Shown here: positions 22,601-30,646 of the stretch, in pieces
Numbering within the stretch: the stretch's first letter is position 1
How the letters are laid out: each line of letters opens with the position of its first letter
NCBI RefSeq assembly: GCF_036002945.1
Contig: NZ_CP108529.1
Coordinates: 4,335,001-4,399,000 of the forward strand
Direction of reading: 5' to 3'
Source of the DNA: Streptomyces sp. NBC_01224
GTDB taxonomy: Bacteria; Actinomycetota; Actinomycetes; Streptomycetales; Streptomycetaceae
Length of the DNA stretch: 64,000 bases
Position numbers and translations under genes: made by a program
The notes under the pieces: generated by a model
Told to the model about the DNA's origin: nothing
Database searches by the model: none
Seen by the model: the letters and a program-made list of their open reading frames with translations, nothing else

Positions 22601-23030
22601 CGTGGTCCCGGTCCGGCAGGTCGGCCAGGGCCGGGCCGCGCCACAGGGCGAGCGCGGTACGGAGCGTGCGGGCCGCCGTCACGGGGTCGCCCGCGTCGAG
22701 CTCGGCGGCCCCCTGCCGGGACAGCCGCTCGAACACATGCAGGTCGACCTCGTCGGGCGCGGCCTCCAGGCGGTAGCCGCCGTGGGTGCTCGTGATCGCA
22801 TCCCTGCCCAGCACACGGCGCAGCCGGCCCACGAGGGCCTGGAGCGCGGCGGGAGCGTCGTACGGGGGATCGCCGGCCCATACGTCGTCGACGAGATCGG
22901 CGACGGGGACGGGCCGGCCCGTACGCAGGGCGAGGGCGGCGAGGAGGGCGCGCAGCCGCGTACCGCCCGTGGGCAGCGCACTGCCGTTCTCGTCTCGCGC
23001 CTCGGTGACGCCCAGGATCAGGTACCGCAC
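19638..23030 (-). CDS. AfsR/SARP-like regulator with BTAD, NTPase and TPR regions
   Basis: The 1130-residue product begins with an OmpR-like winged helix (about 1-95, ALPTGGTRLRALLAALAL) and a BTAD domain (about 100-255, VDLHVFERL, ALWRGPALADL). A low-complexity linker is followed by an NTPase: RLTSFVGREPELRSIRADL, P-loop LTGPGGSGKTRLAEEA and Walker B LLILDNCEHVIDAA. The C-terminal 400 residues are TPR-like helices. This is the architecture of AfsR-type activators that switch on antibiotic genes. GTG 23030 was chosen because family resemblance starts there. The 112 upstream codons come from a repeat-rich region. It is adjacent to the macrolactam cyclase gene, which lies upstream on the same strand. 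Confidence 0.9.
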   Translation of the reverse strand: MRYLILGVTEARDENGSALPTGGTRLRALLAALALRTGRPVPVADLVDDVWAGDPPYDAPAALQALVGRLRRVLGRDAITSTHGGYRLEAAPDEVDLHVFERLSRQGAAELDAGDPVTAARTLRTALALWRGPALADLPDRDHGHGLRPEAHRLAALERRIEADLRCAGAGAAVGVGPAAGPRTLVPELKELTAAHPYDERFRVQLIRALRADGRQADALAAYEDARRALADRLGTDPGPELIALHRELLTPPSGASSEAAAPAASGSPDTPNHAPRRGNLRPRLTSFVGREPELRSIRADLTRSRLVTLTGPGGSGKTRLAEEAAAQGGRAVPGPTDAWIAELAPLDDPVDVPGAVFSALGLRETTLLRDNNRDGQPLRTDPTDLLVEHLAHCSRIRPFLLILDNCEHVIDAAAALAETLLTHCPQLRILATSREPLGVPGECVRPVGPLPADPAHRLFAERARAVRPDFDPEQEAAHDPDAVAEICRRLDGQPLAIELAAARLRLLSPRQIADRLDDRFRLLTGGARTVLPRQQTLRAVVDWSWDLLDEDERTVLRQVSVFAGGWDLPAAEAVTTAGATPAAEAPSTEALARHSTADLIGALVDKSLVVATPTASGEMRYRLLETIHEYATDRAAETPDVRAAAASAHTAYFVALVEEAEPRLRSGDQLPWIARLETDLDNIRAALHRSITTPSEPDAVRLVLGMGWFWFLRNFRPEGLTWAERAVALGPEPDDGSDPRFWPRMHLEVLRYFLAAESGPADDIRGDDRRRALMGRVADAFGSSGPQSARFPGLIWPITLFVSRTTAEAHEMIDMAVANARIHGGGWEYGVTLLFRTHMVVDMPGGMPGVDDDLAELRELSRRVGDRWLRAQVAGAAAEAGMVRGRYEEARVAYEEALLLAREVGAHAEGPFLLARLAELDYRTGDMAGFERTLAESETEAERYQVHDARAYTHFLRATLALDRGEIAKARRLVTEAEASAGRGSPPSHFTAVVEGLAARIAVHEPGPEGGPAAGVRGLTLALRAARDAQCAELVTGHLADAVASVLPKVGRHRAAVRILAAADGWRLSGLRTKAQQAEADEAGRRACEELGPQLYESERAAGRTLTVDDVIELLTRITAELPGPLTDN

Positions 23031-23120
23031 CCGGCCATTCTGTCCCGTGGGGCGGCCGGAAGCGGGGGCCCACCGACAACGGCTGCTACAGCTACTGCGG
23101 CTACTACGGCGCCTATCGCC

Positions 23121-23174
23121 GCTATGGCTGCTATGGCCGCTATGGCTGCTATGGCTGCTATGGCTGCTATGGCT
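23121..23174. repeat. 9-bp tandem repeat, six copies
   Basis: Six copies of GCTATGGCT (one GCTATGGCC) run head to tail across the stop codon of the macrolactam cyclase gene (TAG at 23167-23169). They lie about 90 bases ahead of the AfsR-like start. Shorter related triplets continue leftward to about 23090. Such a repeat can change length by slippage and would alter the end of the cyclase transcript. Confidence 0.9.
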
Positions 23175-25278
23175 GCAGCGTCCGCCTCGTCGGGACGACT
23201 CCGCCCGCGACCGCACGCTGGCGGGGTGCCGCCGTGCCCGTCCAGCAGGTGCCGCGCCGCGAGACGAGGCGGCGGAGCCAGAGTTCCGTGGCCGCCAGGT
23301 GCGCCAGGCCGTCCAGCGGGAGCGGTTCGCCCTCCGAAGCCGCGCGCAGGGCCTTTCGTACGACACGGGCCTCGACCAGGCCCGCGTCGGCGAGCAGAGG
23401 TGCGTCGAAGAGGGCGATCAGGTCGGGGAGGGCAGCGCGCAGTCCGGTGCGGGCGGTCGCGTTCGAGGTGGCGAGGGAAGGGGCGCCCCAGCCGGGCGGC
23501 AGTTCGTGGATGCCTGCGCCCGCGAGCACCCGGCGCAGGACCGCGGCGCGGGCGCCCGGCTGGACCCGGAGCGATTCGGGGAGCGCGCGGGCGGCGCGTA
23601 CGACCTGATTGTCGAGGAACGGGGCGTGCAGCCGCTGACTGCGGTTCTCCGCGGCCTGTTCCAGGATCCGGTGGTCGGCGGCGTACCGGGCGAGGGCGGC
23701 CCGGGCGCGGGCCTCGCCCGGGCGCTGGATGGAGGCGGGGCGGATCGCCGCCTCCTGCAGACGAACCGATACTTCGGCGAGCGCCTCCCCCGTGAGCCAG
23801 CGCGCTGCGGGTCCCGGCCGCGACCAGGCGAGGGCGGCGAGCGAGGCGTCGGCGGGGGTGTCGAGGTCGGGGGTGTGGCGGTTGGCGTCCGGCAGCCGGT
23901 CGGCCGCCGTTTCCAGGCCGGTGCGGTACGACGTACGGGACAGGCGGCGGGCCGCGCGGTAGACGGTCAGCGGGACGAAGAGGGAGTGCGCGGTCGGGCC
24001 CTCGGCCTTGGCGAGTGCGGCGACCGGACGCAGCAGATGGCGTCGGCCCCGGTCCATCAGCAGGTCGGCGAGGCGGGCCGGGTGGGCGTCGAGCACCTGC
24101 CGGGCGCCGCCGCCGACGAAGTGGTCGGCGCTGCCGGAGGCGAGGCGGCGGCGGTGGCGCTCGGCGACGACGAGGGACGGGGCGGGTTCATCGGTGAGCG
24201 GGCCGGCGCCCAGGTCGGCGTAGGGCAGGGCCTCTTCCCCGGCGGCGACGACGACATGGTGCAGGCGCGGGTTGGCGGCGATGACCCGGGCGCGTTCGAG
24301 TTCGTCCTCGTGTCCGTGTGCGGTGAGGTCGTTGAAGGTGACGGCGAGCAGCCGCTCCCCCGCCCCCGTACCGTGGCCGAGGAGGGTGCCGGGCAGGCCC
24401 GGCAGTCCGGCGGCGAGCAGGGCGAGGGTGGCGGAGGCGCTGCCTCCGGAGAGGTCTGCGCCGATGCCGGGTACGGGTGCGCCGCGGGCGGCGCGTCGTT
24501 CGGCGGGCCCCATGCCGGGGACCGGTCCGGGGTCGGGCGGCAGGGTTTCGGGTGCATGGCGCGGGGCGGTGAGCCTGGCGCGCACGGCTTCGACCAGTGC
24601 GTCGCGCACCCCGTCGACGGCGCTGACCGGGTCGAGTTGGGGCGCGGCGACGGCGAGGGAGGCCACCGCCTCGTACCCGGTGATCTCGCGCGAGCCCTCG
24701 CGGAGGATGAGTGCGTGCCCCGGCGGGATGCGCTTCACTCCCGCGTACGGGGTGCCGTCGCGCAGTGCCTCCGGTGTTTCGGGGCAGGCGAGCAGGGCAG
24801 CCAGGTGACCGATGTCCAGCTGGGCTTCGATGAGGTCGGCGAGCGGGAGTGCGGCAGTGGCGTACGCCGTACCGCCGGCCCAGGGTGTGTAAAAGACCGG
24901 GCGGGCTCCGGCGAGGTCCCCGATGACGGTGATCCGGCGGCCGACCTGGACGACGGTCGTGTAGCTGCCGGGCCAGGAGGTGAGATGGCGCAGGGCTCCG
25001 CCGCGGGCGGCGAGGAGGCCGGCGCGCAGCTGCTCGTCGGTGGCGCTGCAGCAGCCGAGGACGGCGAGCCGGGCGGTGGGCGCGCCTTCGGCGGTTTCGG
25101 CCGCGCTGATACGGATCTCGTCGGGGCGCCAGTCGCCGACGGCCCAGAGAGGATCGGGGTCTCCCCACAGGAGTTGGGATCCGACGGGGTGCATCGTGCG
25201 CCCCTCGTCGGCGGCGCCGACGGCACCGGCCGTGCCGAAGCTCGCGGCGATACTGCTCCACCCCACCAACCAACGCAT
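23167..25278 (-). CDS. Albusnodin/ikarugamycin-type macrolactam cyclase (asparagine synthetase-like)
   Basis: This 703-residue protein starts MRWLVGWSS and keeps the asparagine synthetase B plan without the catalytic N-terminal Cys. The N-terminal half is a glutaminase-like fold (GALRHLTSWPGSYTTVVQVG). The C-terminal half carries the PP-loop, here DLSGGSASATLALLAAGL. Proteins of this type resemble lasso peptide cyclases, which activate a side-chain carboxylate with ATP to close a macrolactam ring. ATG 25278 has GGAGG 6 bases upstream. No lasso precursor, B1/B2 protease or transporter gene is seen beside it. The AfsR-like regulator follows on the same strand. Confidence 0.78.
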   Translation of the reverse strand: MRWLVGWSSIAASFGTAGAVGAADEGRTMHPVGSQLLWGDPDPLWAVGDWRPDEIRISAAETAEGAPTARLAVLGCCSATDEQLRAGLLAARGGALRHLTSWPGSYTTVVQVGRRITVIGDLAGARPVFYTPWAGGTAYATAALPLADLIEAQLDIGHLAALLACPETPEALRDGTPYAGVKRIPPGHALILREGSREITGYEAVASLAVAAPQLDPVSAVDGVRDALVEAVRARLTAPRHAPETLPPDPGPVPGMGPAERRAARGAPVPGIGADLSGGSASATLALLAAGLPGLPGTLLGHGTGAGERLLAVTFNDLTAHGHEDELERARVIAANPRLHHVVVAAGEEALPYADLGAGPLTDEPAPSLVVAERHRRRLASGSADHFVGGGARQVLDAHPARLADLLMDRGRRHLLRPVAALAKAEGPTAHSLFVPLTVYRAARRLSRTSYRTGLETAADRLPDANRHTPDLDTPADASLAALAWSRPGPAARWLTGEALAEVSVRLQEAAIRPASIQRPGEARARAALARYAADHRILEQAAENRSQRLHAPFLDNQVVRAARALPESLRVQPGARAAVLRRVLAGAGIHELPPGWGAPSLATSNATARTGLRAALPDLIALFDAPLLADAGLVEARVVRKALRAASEGEPLPLDGLAHLAATELWLRRLVSRRGTCWTGTAAPRQRAVAGGVVPTRRTLQP

Positions 25279-25913
25279 CGCCGCCTCCACAGGCTGTGGA
25301 CAAAACGGCGCAGCAGGAAAGTACCGGGAGAACTGCGTTAACGCGCGGCGCCGTTGCGAACATGCTGCCACGACGAAGGCGCGCAGGAGGGGCTACGGAC
25401 GGCGCACGTCGGAAGCGCATGCGCCCCTGGCAAAGGCCGGACCGGGGCGGACGGCGGACGGTGTGGACGGACGGACGTCGGGGTGACAACCGGCGGCGGG
25501 TTTCCCGAGGGCCGACCGGCACGCGTCCCGCGCGAGGCGGCTGATGCGCCAACGGGCTTACGGCTCGGGCGTGTTGCGTTCCCCGTACGCGCGAGATCCA
25601 CCAGCCGAAATCCAGCCACACCCCGAACCATCCGCGGACCGGTGGCGGACGACCTCCGAACGGTCGACGCGATGTCCGCGAATCGCTCGGCCCAACCTAG
25701 GGCGACCGACGACATTCAGCCATTCTCAGAGCACACTGCAACCCGACGACAGGGAACTCGACGCATCAGAAGTCCCTTTTCGCCCCACTCCATTCCCCGA
25801 TTCTTCCCGAATCCCTCCCTGAATCCTCCGTCGGCCGCAGGAGATCGCCACCGGGACGGCGGGCAGCCCCGGCACACGCCCCGCACCCGGCCCCGTACCG
25901 CCGCCAACGCACA

Positions 25914-25942
25914 GTCCGGGAGGTGCTGTTCACCTCCCGGAC
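25914..25942. terminator. Perfect 12-bp hairpin in the intergenic region
   Basis: GTCCGGGAGGTG (25914-25925) and CACCTCCCGGAC (25931-25942) enclose five bases. No T-run follows on either strand, so it may be a factor-independent Streptomyces-type terminator or a structured RNA element. Confidence 0.45.
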
Positions 25943-26027
25943 CGGTCCGCCGCCTGCGGGGAATGAGGCGGCAGTGTCCCCCAGCCCACTGAGTCCAATG
26001 CAGTGGACCGACCCACGCAGCAACTAT

Positions 26028-26039
26028 GGAAGCGCTTCC
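26028..26039. promoter_or_regulatory. LacI-type palindrome GGAAGCGCTTCC
   Basis: The perfect 12-bp palindrome, centred on the CG typical of LacI-family operators, lies in the long non-coding region about 460 bases before the TPR regulator. No sugar gene is adjacent, so the site could serve an undetected promoter or be chance. Confidence 0.35.
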
Positions 26040-26496
26040 GAAACGGCCGTACGAGAGCGCACGGCCGGGCGCACGGCCACACACCAGGAGCACGTACAGG
26101 GCTCGGCGGGCGGTGTCGCCGCCACGTGCGAACGGTGCCTCCGGGAGCGCACGAACGGGGCGCCGAGCGGGGTCCCGAGCCGGGTCCGAGCCGGGTTCCG
26201 GGCCGCTGTGCGCGGCGACCGGAGCGGCACCGCGGTGGCGACCGGAGCGGCGCCGCGAAGCCGCTCGCATCCGCACGGACAACAATCCCGCCATACGGAC
26301 GTCTGCCCCTTAACGGTAGGGATGCGGCGAACTACGCTGGGTTTACTGAGGTTCTCGGCAGGAGGCATATTCCTCGGGGCTCGGCCAAATGCGTGTGCGG
26401 CCGGAGTGCCGGGGTTCGTCCCTGGGGAGGACACGGTACGAATGCCGCGCGCCGCAACGGTGACGCGGCTGCCGTCTGTGTGTCGAGGGGTGGCGC

Positions 26497-28194
26497 ATGT
26501 CCAGGGAGCAACGCGGACCGAACGAGAAGCTCGGAACCGTTCTCGCCCTCGCGGGAATCAGCAACGCCGGGCTGGCCCGGCGGGTCAACGACCTCGGGGC
26601 GCAGCGCGGTCTGACACTCCGGTACGACAAGACGTCGGTGGCCCGGTGGGTCTCCAAGGGCATGGTGCCGCAGGGCGCCGCGCCCCATCTCATCGCGGCG
26701 GCGATCGGCGCCAAACTCGGCCGGCCGGTCCCGCTGCACGAGATCGGGCTCGCGGACGCCGATCCGGCGCCGGAGGTCGGACTGGCCTTTCCGCGCGATG
26801 TGTCCGAGGCCGTCCGTTCGGCGACCGAGCTGTACCGGCTGGATCTGGCCGGGCGACGGGCGGGCAGCGGCGGGATCTGGCAGTCGCTGGCGGGTTCGTT
26901 CTCGGTGAGTGCGTACGCGACGCCCGCGTCCCGCTGGCTGATATCCCCCGCCGACCCGTCGGTGGCGCGCGACTCGACAGCCGCCGAGGCAGCCATCCTC
27001 GGCACCCAGGGCGCAAGGGGCGCACGCCCCGGTGCAGGGGCGCAGAGGGCGCCGGGTACGGCGGGCGCCACAGCGGGGCAGAGCGCGGAGGCGGAGTCCG
27101 GCGTGCCGGGCCTGGCAGGAACGGCGGGCACATCCGGCGCGGCGGGGGCCCTGGCCGCTCAGGCGACGACGGTAACCCCGGGGACACAGCGGACACCGTC
27201 CATCCCCGCCCAGCCGGGCCCGGAGACCGCGTCCACGCCCACCAGCGCGAACACGATCACGAGCGACATCTCCCCGCTGCGGGTCGGCCACAGCGATGTC
27301 TCCAAGCTGCGCGAGGCGGCCCAGGACGCCCGCCGCTGGGATTCCAAGTACGGTGGCGGGGACTGGCGTTCCTCCATGGTCCCCGAGTGCTTACGCGTGG
27401 ATGCCGCGCCACTGCTGCTCGGTTCGTACAGCGACGAGGTGGGCCGGGCGCTCTTCGGCGCAGCGGCCGAACTGACCAGACTCGCCGGGTGGATGGCCTT
27501 CGACACCGGCCAGCAGGAGGCCGCGCAGCGCTACTACATCCAGGCACTGCGGCTCGCGCGGGCCGCGGCCGACGTACCTCTCGGCGGCTATGTGCTCGCC
27601 TCGATGTCACTGCAGGCGACCTACCGCGGCTTCGCCGACGAGGGGGTCGACCTCGCGCAGGCCGCCGTCGAACGCAACCGGGGGCTCGCCACGGCCCGCA
27701 CCATGAGCTTCTTCCGCCTGGTGGAGGCGCGCGCCCATGCGAAGGCGAGTGACGCACCGGCCGCGGGGGCGGCGCTGAAGGCCGCCGAGGGCTGGCTGGA
27801 GCGTTCCAGGGACGGCGATGCGGACCCCTCCTGGCTGGGCTTCTACTCGTACGACAGGTTCGCGGCCGATGCCGCGGAGTGCCACCTCGATCTGAAGGCG
27901 CCCCGGCAGGTGCGGCGCTTCACCGAGCAGGCCCTGTCCAGGCCCACCGAGGAATTCGTCCGCTCGCACGGACTGCGGCTCGTGGTGTCGGCGGTGGCCG
28001 AGCTGGAGTCGGGGAATCTGGACGCGGCCTGCGCGGCGGGCACCCGGGCGGTGGAGGTGGCGGGCCGCATCTCCTCGGCGCGGACCACGGAGTACGTACG
28101 GGATCTGCTGCACCGGCTCGAACCGTACGGGCACGAGCCGCGCGTCGCCGAGCTGCGCGAAAGGGCCCGGCCGCTGCTGGTGGCGCCCGCGTAG
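26497..28194 (+). CDS. HTH and TPR-containing regulator of Nsd type
   Basis: The 565-residue protein starts with a helix-turn-helix of XRE type (about 8-60, LGTVLALAGISNAGLARRV, RYDKTSVARWVSKG). The middle (about 165-260) is an Ala-Gly-Pro-Thr-rich linker, and from about 265 the rest is TPR-like helices (AAQRYYIQALRLARAA). The layout resembles the Streptomyces NsdA/NsdB regulators that restrain sporulation and antibiotic production, but orthology was not tested. ATG 26497 follows GAGGGGTGG. Its upstream region is the 1.2-kb gap. Confidence 0.75.
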   Translation: MSREQRGPNEKLGTVLALAGISNAGLARRVNDLGAQRGLTLRYDKTSVARWVSKGMVPQGAAPHLIAAAIGAKLGRPVPLHEIGLADADPAPEVGLAFPRDVSEAVRSATELYRLDLAGRRAGSGGIWQSLAGSFSVSAYATPASRWLISPADPSVARDSTAAEAAILGTQGARGARPGAGAQRAPGTAGATAGQSAEAESGVPGLAGTAGTSGAAGALAAQATTVTPGTQRTPSIPAQPGPETASTPTSANTITSDISPLRVGHSDVSKLREAAQDARRWDSKYGGGDWRSSMVPECLRVDAAPLLLGSYSDEVGRALFGAAAELTRLAGWMAFDTGQQEAAQRYYIQALRLARAAADVPLGGYVLASMSLQATYRGFADEGVDLAQAAVERNRGLATARTMSFFRLVEARAHAKASDAPAAGAALKAAEGWLERSRDGDADPSWLGFYSYDRFAADAAECHLDLKAPRQVRRFTEQALSRPTEEFVRSHGLRLVVSAVAELESGNLDAACAAGTRAVEVAGRISSARTTEYVRDLLHRLEPYGHEPRVAELRERARPLLVAPA

Positions 28195-28392
28195 CCGGGA
28201 CCGCGCGGGACGGATCCGCGCACCTCCTCACCGTGTCGCCATGACGTCCTTGCGGCATACAAACAGTGTCCGGACGGCGTCCTGGCGGCATCCGGCCGCC
28301 GCCAGGCGTAAGGATTCGGCGCCACGCTGGGCTTCGCTGGTTTGAATGCGATGTCAGTGGGTCAGTGCACTATCGGGGTGGGAGGTGGCGTG

Positions 28393-29649
28393 ATGATGAC
28401 GCACGCGGCGTACGACTGCGACGTGCTGGTGATCGGCGGCGGGATCGTCGGCCTGTCGACGGCGTATGCGATCACGCGCACCGCTCCGGGCACCCGGGTG
28501 GCGGTGCTGGAGAAGGAGTGGGGCCCCGCCCGTCACCAGACCGGGCGCAACAGCGGAGTGATCCACAGCGGCATCTACTACCGCCCCGGCTCGCTCAAGG
28601 CCCGTTACGCGGTGCGCGGCGCTGCCGAAATGGTGGATTTCTGCGCCGAGCACGGCATCGCGCACGCGGTGACCGGCAAGCTGATCGTCGCGACCGAGCG
28701 GTCCGAGCTGCCCCGGCTGCACGCACTGGTCCAGCGCGGCCGCCAGCACGGGCTGCCGGTGCGCGAGCTGGGGCCCGCCCAGATCGCGGAGTACGAGCCG
28801 CAGGTCCACGGGCTCGCCGCGATCCGCGTCGGGACGACCGGGGTGTGCGACTTCGGGGCGGTCGCGGCGCGGTTCGCCGCCGAGGTGAGCGGGGCGGGCG
28901 GAGTGATCCGTTACGGGGCGGAGGTCACCGCGATCGACCGGCGCCCCTGGGGGGTGGCGGTGCGTACGGCGGACGGTCCAGTGGTGCGGGCCCGGGTGCT
29001 GGTCAACTGCGCGGGGCTGCACTGCGACCGGGTGGCGCGGCTCGCGGGCGACGACCCGGGGGTGCGGATCGTGCCCTTCCGGGGGGAGTACTACGAGCTG
29101 GCGCGGCCGGAGCTGGTGCGCGGCCTGGTCTATCCGGTGCCCGATCCGGCGTTCCCGTTCCTCGGCGTGCATCTGACCCGTGGCCACGACGGCAACGTCC
29201 ACGTCGGGCCGAACGCGGTGCCGGCGCTGGCGCGCGAGGGGTACGGCTGGCCCGTCGTACGCCCCCGTGAGCTGGCGGACACCCTGGCCTGGCCCGGCAC
29301 CTGGCAGATCGCGCGCAGACACTGGCGGTACGGGGCGGGCGAGGTGCACCGTTCGCTGTCGAAGCGGGCGTTCACGGCAGCCGTGCAGCGACTGCTGCCC
29401 GAGGTCACGGAGTCCGATCTGCGTCCGGCCCCGGCCGGGGTCAGGGCCCAGGCCGTGCTGCGGGACGGCACACTGGTGGACGACTTCCTGATCCGTGAGG
29501 CCCCGCACACCGTGCACGTGCTGAACGCTCCGTCGCCCGCCGCGACGGCCTCCCTGCCCATCGGGCGGGAGGTGGCACGCAGGGCGCTGCTCCGGGCACG
29601 GGGGACGGGGTGGAAGCCGCCCGCCGTAGAATCGGGGCATTGTGTCTGA
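28393..29649 (+). CDS. lhgO: L-2-hydroxyglutarate oxidase
   Basis: The 418-residue flavoprotein has the FAD-binding motif CDVLVIGGGIVGLSTAYAI at its N-terminus and the family signature RHQTGRNSGVIHSGIYYRPG at about 43-62. HVGPNAVPALAREGY, near 280, is also characteristic. It oxidises L-2-hydroxyglutarate to 2-oxoglutarate, passing electrons to the quinone pool or oxygen, and clears a metabolic side product. GTG-ATG-ATG lies after GGAGGTGG. ATG 28393, with seven bases spacing, is preferred. The stop overlaps the trmB start by 8 bases, so the two are co-transcribed. Confidence 0.88.
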   Translation: MMTHAAYDCDVLVIGGGIVGLSTAYAITRTAPGTRVAVLEKEWGPARHQTGRNSGVIHSGIYYRPGSLKARYAVRGAAEMVDFCAEHGIAHAVTGKLIVATERSELPRLHALVQRGRQHGLPVRELGPAQIAEYEPQVHGLAAIRVGTTGVCDFGAVAARFAAEVSGAGGVIRYGAEVTAIDRRPWGVAVRTADGPVVRARVLVNCAGLHCDRVARLAGDDPGVRIVPFRGEYYELARPELVRGLVYPVPDPAFPFLGVHLTRGHDGNVHVGPNAVPALAREGYGWPVVRPRELADTLAWPGTWQIARRHWRYGAGEVHRSLSKRAFTAAVQRLLPEVTESDLRPAPAGVRAQAVLRDGTLVDDFLIREAPHTVHVLNAPSPAATASLPIGREVARRALLRARGTGWKPPAVESGHCV

Positions 29650-30562
29650 GTCCTTGAACCCCTCCGCAGATCCCTCCTCGAATCCTTCCGCTCCGACGCC
29701 CGGCGAGGCCGCAGCCGGGGCGAGCGGCTCCGCAGCCGGGACGGGCACCGTCTCCTCGGTCCACGCCCCCGCCTCCGCCGCTGCCGGGATTCCGGACGAT
29801 CTGCGCGCCGCCTCCTTCGAGCGGCAGCGCAGGCTGCGCCAGGAGCCGCGCTTCCCCGGCGGACCCGCGATCGATCCGGCCGGATCGCACCACGAGCGCC
29901 GGATCCGCAGCTTCCAGCCGCGCCGCAGCCGCGTCACGCCCGGCCAGGAGGACGCCCTGCTGCGGCTCTGGCCGAAGTGGGGCCTGGACATCGACGGGCA
30001 GTGCGTCCTCGACCTGCCCGAGCTGTTCGACGGGCTCCCGGTCGTACTGGAGATCGGTTTCGGAATGGGTGAGGCCACAGCGCAGATGGCGGCCGACGAC
30101 CCGGGTACGGGCATTCTCGCCGTCGATGTGCACACCCCGGGCCAGGGCAATCTGCTCGGTCTCGCGGACCGGAACGGCCTGTCCAACATCCGGGTCGCCA
30201 ACGGCGACGCGATCATCCTGCTGCGCGAGATGCTGAAGCCGGACTCGTTGGACGGACTGCGCGTGTACTTCCCCGACCCATGGCCCAAGAAGCGCCATCA
30301 CAAGCGGCGGCTGATCCAGCCGGAGTTCCTCGATCTGGTGGCGCAGCGGCTGAAGCCGGGGGCCGTGATCCACTGTGCGACCGACTGGGAGCCGTACGCC
30401 GAGCAGATGCTGGAGGTGCTGACCGCGCACCCCCTCTTCGAGAACACCCTGGCGGACGGCGGCTATGCGCCGCGGCCGGCGTTCCGGCCGCTGACCCGGT
30501 TCGAGGGGCAGGGCCTCGACAAGGGCCATGTCGTGCACGACCTGCTCTTCGCCCGCCGCTGA
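29642..30562 (+). CDS. trmB: tRNA (guanine46-N7)-methyltransferase
   Basis: The 306-residue protein is a class I methyltransferase with VLEIGFGMGEATAQMAAD as SAM site (about 140-160) and VYFPDPWPKKRHHKRRLIQP (about 205-225), the diagnostic TrmB motif. It methylates G46 in the variable loop of tRNAs. The first 55 residues are low-complexity Ser/Ala/Gly. The conserved region begins near residue 85. The GTG start overlaps the end of lhgO. PrsW follows after 84 bases. Confidence 0.95.
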   Translation: MSESLNPSADPSSNPSAPTPGEAAAGASGSAAGTGTVSSVHAPASAAAGIPDDLRAASFERQRRLRQEPRFPGGPAIDPAGSHHERRIRSFQPRRSRVTPGQEDALLRLWPKWGLDIDGQCVLDLPELFDGLPVVLEIGFGMGEATAQMAADDPGTGILAVDVHTPGQGNLLGLADRNGLSNIRVANGDAIILLREMLKPDSLDGLRVYFPDPWPKKRHHKRRLIQPEFLDLVAQRLKPGAVIHCATDWEPYAEQMLEVLTAHPLFENTLADGGYAPRPAFRPLTRFEGQGLDKGHVVHDLLFARR

Positions 30563-30646
30563 GACCTGCGCGCGGAGCCGGTGACGAGACCTGACGGACC
30601 CGTCGCCCCATGGCCGGCTGTCAGTGCTGCTCGTTAGGGTCATCGG

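Larger units (their letters stand above)
25279..26496. other. 1.2-kb region without a supported gene
   Basis: Reading frames here are long but have no family character. It separates divergent transcripts of the cyclase (minus) and TPR regulator (plus). It holds a perfect 12-bp hairpin (25914-25942) and a 12-bp palindrome (26028-26039), listed separately. A small precursor peptide for the cyclase was sought on both strands and not found. Confidence 0.55.

Noticed and set aside
23121..23174. A coding repeat in an upstream extension of the AfsR-like gene
   Set aside because: The family start at GTG 23030 lies downstream, and the extension overlaps the end of the cyclase gene.
25338..25621. A small exported protein with lipobox-like LSTAC upstream of the cyclase
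   Set aside because: Its frame runs into a shadow of the cyclase gene, and ATG 25278 of the cyclase has the best ribosome site. The similarity to a lipobox looks accidental.
25716..25793. A 25-codon peptide (start at 25793, minus strand) as a candidate cyclase precursor
   Set aside because: No lasso leader signature (Y, P, and T at the usual places) and no spaced ribosome site.
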